A stretch of 64,000 nt of DNA, taken from positions 2,108,001 to 2,172,000 of the forward strand of contig JAXLVA010000001.1 of NCBI GenBank assembly GCA_046329235.1, in the 5' to 3' direction. The notes beneath the pieces are model-generated. The model was not told the origin of the DNA. It was given only the letters and a program-made list of their open reading frames with translations, and made no database searches. The translations under genes and the position numbers were made by a program. Origin of the DNA: JALONH01 sp046329235. GTDB taxonomy: Bacteria; Bacteroidota; Bacteroidia; Cytophagales; Cytophagaceae. Shown piece after piece: positions 59,574-64,000 of the stretch; position 1 is the stretch's first letter, and the number at the start of each line of letters is the position of its first letter.

Positions 59574-61033
59574 AAAGTTTTCATTAATTCGTTCGCAGCA
59601 ATTTGTCCTGAAATAAGAGAAGGCGGCACACCCGGTCCTGGCACTGTTAACTGTCCGGTATAAAACAATCCTTTTACTTTTTTATTAATAATTGAAGGTT
59701 TAAAAACCGCCGTTTGATCTAAGGTATTAGCAAGTCCATATGCATTGCCTTTGAAGGCATTGTAGTCGTTGACAAAATCTGTATGAGCATAACTACGCTT
59801 GTAGACTACATGTTCTCGTATGGATTCGCCCGTTCTTTTTTCTAATCGATCGAGCATGATAGAAAAATATTTTTCTCGAATGCTTTCGTCATCTTCAATA
59901 CCAGGTGCCACCGGCATTAATAGAAATAAATTTTCACAACCTTCAGGTGCTACCGTATCATCTGTTTTAGAAGGACAACAAGCATAAAATAACGGTTGGG
60001 AAGGCCACGATGGTTGAGTGTATATCTCATACGCATGCTGTTCAAAATCTTCATCAAAAAACAAATTATGGTGCAATAGATTTTTCACTCTCTTATTGAC
60101 TCCTATATAATATATCAAACTAGAAGGAGCCATCTTACGCTTTTGCCAATAATCATCGCTGTATTGTCTACCACCTTTAGGTAACAACTTTTGTTCTACA
60201 AAATGATAATCCGCACCGGCAATGATTCTATCAAACGGCAAAAACTCACCATTGACTTTTATGGCTTTGGCTTCGCCATCAAGCACATCAATCGCTTCCA
60301 CATTAGAGTGATAATGAAACGTAACCCCTAACTCCTCCGCTAATTGAACCATGCCATCAATAATTTTATGCATACCTCCCATAGGATACCATGTACCTAA
60401 TTTCATATCAGCATAATTCATTAAACTATATAAGGCAGGAGTAGTGCGAGATGTAGCTCCTAAGAATATAATAGGAAACTCTAACAATTGCAAAATGCGA
60501 GGGTCTGTAAAATATTTTTTTATGTACACATCAAATGATTGAAAAACATGAAGTTTAAATGCTCCGCTAATTACTTCCCAATCAAAAAATTCTGTAATAC
60601 TTTTCCCCGGCTTATATACTATCTTATTAATTCCTAAATCATATTTGTATGCAGCTTCCTCTAAAAATTTTTTTAGTGCTGCTGCACTACCAGGAGTCCA
60701 AGATTCAAATAAGTCGGTTAATTTTTCCATGGAAGCAGGAATATTGACTACTTCATTTTTAAAAAAAACTTGGTAGGAAGGGTCTAATCTTACTAGTTGA
60801 TAGTAATCTTTAACATTCTTACCAAACTGAGAAAAGTAATTATCAAAAACATCTGGCATCCAATACCAACTGGGCCCCATATCAAAGACATATCCTTGAT
60901 GTTCAAATTTTCTAGCTCTACCACCCGGAGTAGCATGTTTTTCAAATACATGTACTTCGTGACCCGCTTTTGCTAAAAAACTGGCGGATGAAATGCTGGA
61001 AAACCCGGCGCCTATAACTGCTATTTTTGCCAT
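59570..61033 (-). CDS. crtI: Phytoene desaturase (CrtI type)
   Basis: A 487-residue FAD-dependent desaturase that turns phytoene into lycopene. The N-terminal dinucleotide motif is IGAGFSSISSASFLAKAGHEV with HVFEKHATPGGRARKF, and the C-terminal bacterial-type phytoene dehydrogenase signature is FYTGQLTVPGPGVPPSLISG. First gene of the carotenoid operon. The 200-base divergent region in front of it (61034-61230) holds the promoter of the ArsR-type gene; I found no full -33/-7 match on the minus strand. Confidence 0.95.
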   Translation of the reverse strand: MAKIAVIGAGFSSISSASFLAKAGHEVHVFEKHATPGGRARKFEHQGYVFDMGPSWYWMPDVFDNYFSQFGKNVKDYYQLVRLDPSYQVFFKNEVVNIPASMEKLTDLFESWTPGSAAALKKFLEEAAYKYDLGINKIVYKPGKSITEFFDWEVISGAFKLHVFQSFDVYIKKYFTDPRILQLLEFPIIFLGATSRTTPALYSLMNYADMKLGTWYPMGGMHKIIDGMVQLAEELGVTFHYHSNVEAIDVLDGEAKAIKVNGEFLPFDRIIAGADYHFVEQKLLPKGGRQYSDDYWQKRKMAPSSLIYYIGVNKRVKNLLHHNLFFDEDFEQHAYEIYTQPSWPSQPLFYACCPSKTDDTVAPEGCENLFLLMPVAPGIEDDESIREKYFSIMLDRLEKRTGESIREHVVYKRSYAHTDFVNDYNAFKGNAYGLANTLDQTAVFKPSIINKKVKGLFYTGQLTVPGPGVPPSLISGQIAANELMKTL

Positions 61034-61188
61034 AACATTAGAACAATGAAGTGTGAAAAATGTTTAACTGCTACCCTTACTTGAAAATTATTAATACCTC
61101 TTACCTATTAGGAATTAAGCATTTAGAAATTTAATATACTTTACAAATTGTACTTTTCCAATCTTTTTCAGCATATAAAGCCTAATTA

Positions 61189-61219
61189 TTTGCATTCTTA
61201 AAAGCTAATCGTAACTTTA
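61189..61219 (+). promoter_or_regulatory. Bacteroidota-type promoter for the ArsR-gapN pair
   Basis: A -33 box TTTG (61189-61192), then exactly 19 bases, then the -7 box TAACTTTA (61212-61219, one change from TAnnTTTG). The ATG at 61231 would be only about 5-8 bases from the start of transcription, so the message may be nearly leaderless. Confidence 0.72.
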
Positions 61220-61230
61220 CGATTGTAATT

Positions 61231-61548
61231 ATGCCACTCGTTAAGGAACAACCGTTATCTAATTCAGACCAGGATTTAATTCTCCTAAGTAAAGCTTTAG
61301 GACATCCGGCGCGAATTTCCATCCTTAACATGATGCGCGAACGCAATACTTGTATATGTAGAGACTTGACCGAAGAATTGGGATTATCTCAATCAACCAT
61401 ATCTCAACATTTAAAAGAGTTGAAAGATGCCGGATTAATTTACGGCACTGAAGCAGCACAGAAAACTTATTACTGCATCGACATTCAACGCTGGCAAGAA
61501 GCGGAGCGCTTATTTAAAAATTATTTTAACGCATTACCGAAAATTTAA
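61231..61548 (+). CDS. ArsR-family transcriptional regulator
   Basis: A 105-residue winged-helix regulator with ALGHPARISILNMMRE at the start, the recognition helix LGLSQSTISQHLKELKDAGLI and a beta wing. A CxC pair occurs in NTCICRDL, at the place of the ELCVCDL metal-binding motif of ArsR/SmtB proteins, so a metal or redox signal is possible. It lies 10 bases upstream of gapN and so is co-transcribed with it, and is divergent from the carotenoid operon, which it might also control. Confidence 0.9.
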   Translation: MPLVKEQPLSNSDQDLILLSKALGHPARISILNMMRERNTCICRDLTEELGLSQSTISQHLKELKDAGLIYGTEAAQKTYYCIDIQRWQEAERLFKNYFNALPKI

Positions 61549-61558
61549 CCGAAGAGTT

Positions 61559-63184
61559 ATGAGTATCACAGAACGTTTAGAAGGCTTATTCCCTGCTGAA
61601 CAAAAAATTCCGGCAAACTATCAATACGGTACACCGGTACATCAAACAGAATATTTAATCAATGGTGAAATCCGCCACTGGAACGGTCCTGTACAGGAAA
61701 TTTTATCTCCGGTGTGTATCGAAGGGAAAGACGGCATTGCTCAAAAATCCTTAGGTACAACTCCTCTACTAACTCAAAAAGAAGCAATGGAAGCGCTAGA
61801 TGCTGCTTACACTGCGTACGGTAACGGTACAGGTGAATGGCCAATGATGAACGCGGAAGGTCGTATTCTTGCAATGGAGAAATTTGTTACGTTAATGAAA
61901 GAACAACGCGACATCGTTGTAAAAACATTAATGTGGGAAATTGGTAAAAACATTAAAGATTCTGAAAAAGAATTTGATCGTACAGTAGAATATATTGTAG
62001 ATACGATTGAAGCTTATAAAAAAATTGACCGTGATTCTGCTCACTATGATTTCGAACAAGGTATCATAGGTAAGATTCGTCGTTGTCCTTTAGGTGTAGT
62101 ATTATGTATGGGACCATTCAACTATCCGTTGAACGAAACCTTCACTACACTTATCCCTGCTTTGATCATGGGTAACACGGTGGTATTCAAACCGGCTAAG
62201 ATTGGAGTATTACTTCACCGTCCATTATTAAAAGCATTCCAACAAGCTTTCCCTAAAGGTGTAGTAAATATAGTATTTGGTCGTGGTCGCGAAACAGTAG
62301 GACCTTTAATGAGCACAGGTAAAATCAACGTACTTGCGTTCATCGGTACTTCTAAATCCGCTAACATCTTAAAAGTACAACATCCTAAACCTAACCGTCT
62401 ACGTTCGGTTTTAGCTCTTGAAGCAAAGAACCCGGCAATTGTATTAAATCATGCCGACTTAGACTTAGCAGTAAAAGAATGTATTTTAGGAACGATGTCA
62501 TACAACGGTCAACGTTGTACTGCACTTAAGATCATGTTCATCCACAAAAATGTAGTGGATACATTCAATAAGAAATATGTAGAGGCTCTTCAAAATTTAA
62601 AATGGGGTATGCCTTGGGAAGATGGTGTTCAAATAACGCCTCTACCGGAACCTGAAAAACCGGGCTTCTTGAAAGACCTTATTGAAGATGCGGAAAGCAA
62701 AGGCGCGAAAGTAATCAACGAAGGTGGTGGAACTATTCACCATACGTTCTACGCTCCTGCTGTAGTTTATCCGGTAAACAAAGACATGAAATTGTACCAT
62801 GAAGAACAATTTGGACCTGTAGTACCAATTGTACCATTCAGTACAACAAAAGAAGTAATTGATTACATGGTAGAATCAAACTATGGTCAACAAGTAAGTA
62901 TCTTTGGAACTGACAAAGAAGATATGGCTAATCTAATTGACAAATTAGTTAACCAAGTATGTCGTGTAAACATCAACTCTCAATGTCAACGTAGTCCGGA
63001 TGTATTCCCTTTCAATGGTAGAAAAGATTCCGGTGAAGGTACTTTATCTGTAGCGGATGCCTTACGTACATTCAGTATTCGTGCCATGGTGGCAGCAAAA
63101 GAAAATGGCGTAAACAAAGTGATGTTAACCGACATCATTAAAGAACGTAAGTCGAACTTCATGTCAACCGACTTTATCTTGTAA
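61559..63184 (+). CDS. gapN: Non-phosphorylating glyceraldehyde-3-phosphate dehydrogenase (NADP+)
   Basis: A 541-residue aldehyde dehydrogenase that oxidises glyceraldehyde-3-phosphate directly to 3-phosphoglycerate, making NADPH instead of ATP. Marks are CMGPFNYPLNETF, VVFKPAKIG, the catalytic Glu in ALEAKNPAIV, the catalytic Cys in YNGQRCTALK (near residue 320) and FNGRKDSGEGTLSVADAL near the end. NADPH supply would suit the neighbouring carotenoid pathway, but that is only context. Ends at a bidirectional terminator. Confidence 0.93.
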   Translation: MSITERLEGLFPAEQKIPANYQYGTPVHQTEYLINGEIRHWNGPVQEILSPVCIEGKDGIAQKSLGTTPLLTQKEAMEALDAAYTAYGNGTGEWPMMNAEGRILAMEKFVTLMKEQRDIVVKTLMWEIGKNIKDSEKEFDRTVEYIVDTIEAYKKIDRDSAHYDFEQGIIGKIRRCPLGVVLCMGPFNYPLNETFTTLIPALIMGNTVVFKPAKIGVLLHRPLLKAFQQAFPKGVVNIVFGRGRETVGPLMSTGKINVLAFIGTSKSANILKVQHPKPNRLRSVLALEAKNPAIVLNHADLDLAVKECILGTMSYNGQRCTALKIMFIHKNVVDTFNKKYVEALQNLKWGMPWEDGVQITPLPEPEKPGFLKDLIEDAESKGAKVINEGGGTIHHTFYAPAVVYPVNKDMKLYHEEQFGPVVPIVPFSTTKEVIDYMVESNYGQQVSIFGTDKEDMANLIDKLVNQVCRVNINSQCQRSPDVFPFNGRKDSGEGTLSVADALRTFSIRAMVAAKENGVNKVMLTDIIKERKSNFMSTDFIL

Positions 63185-63206
63185 TTCTTATTACATAATA
63201 TATAAT

Positions 63207-63240
63207 AAAAAAGCCCACTGAATTTTCAGCGGGCTTTTTT
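63207..63240. terminator. Bidirectional terminator
   Basis: AAAAAAGCCC-A-CTGA and TCAG-C-GGGCTTTTTT pair around an ATTT loop, with A and T tracts at both ends, between gapN and the convergent TolC-family gene. Confidence 0.9.
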
Positions 63241-63257
63241 ATTGACTTCTATTTTTA

Positions 63258-64000
63258 TTACTTATTGTACTCTTGGAATAACTCTCCCGTCAAGCGCAAC
63301 AGTTCTGTTTCTGATTGCTTGATGGTCATATACGCTTCATAATATTTTGATTGTGCATTCAATGTTTTAAACTGAATATCTCTTAACAACAAATCATTCA
63401 ATACTCCGGTCTTATATTGTTCGTAGGCTATAGACAAGTTTTCTTCTGCCAACTTCATATTATAAGATTCCACATTAAATATTTTCAACTGATACTCATA
63501 ATTCAAATAAGCCTGCATCAATTGTTTTTGCACCTCGATGTTTTTACTTTCTACCTGAAGTGTAGCATTATCTTGTCGAAGTCGAGCTTGCTGCATTTCG
63601 GTACTGGTCTTGGATCCATTATATAAGTTCATGGATACCGTAGCACCGAAGGTAGGACCATACGCACGATTCAATGAAACCACACCTAACTGAGTTTGAC
63701 TTAAAGAATAATTATATCCACCAAACAAATTCAATGTTGGATATCTCTTCGAACGTATAATTTGAAAATTCTTATCTACTGCTTCTGCATTGGCACGAGC
63801 TACTAACAACGAAGTATTTTGTTCCTTCATCTTATCTTCTAATCCGGTCCACTGTATAGAATTATTAATCGTAATACTATCTTGTACATCAATAGCTTGT
63901 TCCGGATAGCGTGCTAAGAGATAATTCAACATCATCTTTGCTTCCTGAATATATTTCTGCTGAAGAATCATTTGAACACTATCTTCATTCATATCAATCT
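63258..64000 (-). CDS. TolC-family outer membrane efflux protein (partial, N-terminus outside window)
   Basis: The C-terminal ~247 residues of an outer-membrane channel for type I secretion or efflux pumps. The frame is still open at the window edge, so the ATG at 63992 is most likely internal. Visible are the second OEP repeat (RANAEAVDKNFQIIRSKRYPTLNLFGGYNYS) and the long helix pair ending in SIAYEQYKTGVLNDLLLRDIQ. It would pair with an adaptor and inner-membrane pump encoded to the right of the window. Confidence 0.92.
   Translation of the reverse strand, partial: IDMNEDSVQMILQQKYIQEAKMMLNYLLARYPEQAIDVQDSITINNSIQWTGLEDKMKEQNTSLLVARANAEAVDKNFQIIRSKRYPTLNLFGGYNYSLSQTQLGVVSLNRAYGPTFGATVSMNLYNGSKTSTEMQQARLRQDNATLQVESKNIEVQKQLMQAYLNYEYQLKIFNVESYNMKLAEENLSIAYEQYKTGVLNDLLLRDIQFKTLNAQSKYYEAYMTIKQSETELLRLTGELFQEYNK

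Noticed and set aside
1..64000. tRNA, rRNA or riboswitch genes
   Set aside because: Reading both strands I saw no cloverleaf with the conserved T-loop, no rRNA sequence and no riboswitch core I could defend; a covariance-model search would settle it.

Overview
The window looks like a chromosomal segment of an AT-rich member of the Bacteroidota. The signs are: promoters of the form TTTG-N19-TAnnTTTG (best examples upstream of atpD and of the ArsR-type gene at 61231); few clear Shine-Dalgarno sequences; lineage-typical families (PD40-OmpA proteins, WG-repeat proteins, DUF2723, the DUF4139 family); menaquinone synthesis (menA); and a carotenoid operon ending in a CrtYcd-type lycopene cyclase. 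No rRNA, tRNA or CRISPR array was seen. Placement below phylum is not possible from this sequence alone.

Layout. 1-17.1 kb is mostly housekeeping: the start of atpD (cut by the window edge), secreted and OmpA-type envelope proteins, a sensor kinase divergent from hemA, two WG-repeat proteins behind hemA, an MFP-permease-ATPase export trio, and a minus-strand run of a CxxCxGxG zinc-finger protein, an MFS transporter, menA and a degenerate SDR. 17.1-26.8 kb is a compact denitrification module: porin, nirK, nirV, SCO-type copper chaperone, norC, norB, norQ, norD and NorE/NorF-like membrane proteins. It reduces nitrite to NO and NO to N2O; no nosZ is present here. ATGAY-N4-RTCAT palindromes stand upstream of both halves, and a third, imperfect one lies between the sensor kinase and hemA, suggesting one CRP/FNR-type regulator.

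26.8-33.2 kb carries a histone-deacetylase-family gene with seven GAGTTAT repeats at its start codon, a complete IS3-family element with a 3-bp target duplication, mltG, an Ldh2-type dehydrogenase and a DUF4139 protein. 33.2-38.9 kb is an accessory island: a protein-kinase-like gene followed by a HEPN-domain gene, a VOC protein, several palindromic repeats, and a REP-associated tyrosine transposase (RAYT) gene cut in two by an IS407-like element. Removing the element and one copy of its AATG duplication restores the RAYT frame exactly. 38.9-51.4 kb is again core: an HxlR regulator with a divergent NAD(P)-binding protein, a Ppx/GppA phosphatase, M42 peptidase, ABC exporter, DUF2723 membrane protein, rlmB, a DUF1801 protein and a large RluA-type pseudouridine synthase.

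51.4-53.1 kb contains what I consider the most interesting structure: the C-terminal remnant of a tyrosine recombinase, a tight hairpin, and then a 1.3-kb segment with all the sequence marks of an integron gene cassette. Its first bases GTTAGCGG are the exact reverse complement of CCGCTAAC at the start of its terminal attC-like site. The attC arms carry a second perfect 8-bp pairing with unequal spacers, and the far crossover point abuts the stop codon of a TonB-domain gene. The cassette holds two overlapping genes, DUF1905/OmdA-like and DUF2461. 53-56 kb has a lipase-like secreted hydrolase, an unknown protein and a YdeI/OmdA protein. 56.2-61 kb holds an ion-channel-like gene and the carotenoid operon crtI-crtB-idi-crtZ-crtYcd (zeaxanthin-type pathway). 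The window ends with an ArsR-family regulator, non-phosphorylating GAPDH (gapN) and a truncated TolC-family gene.
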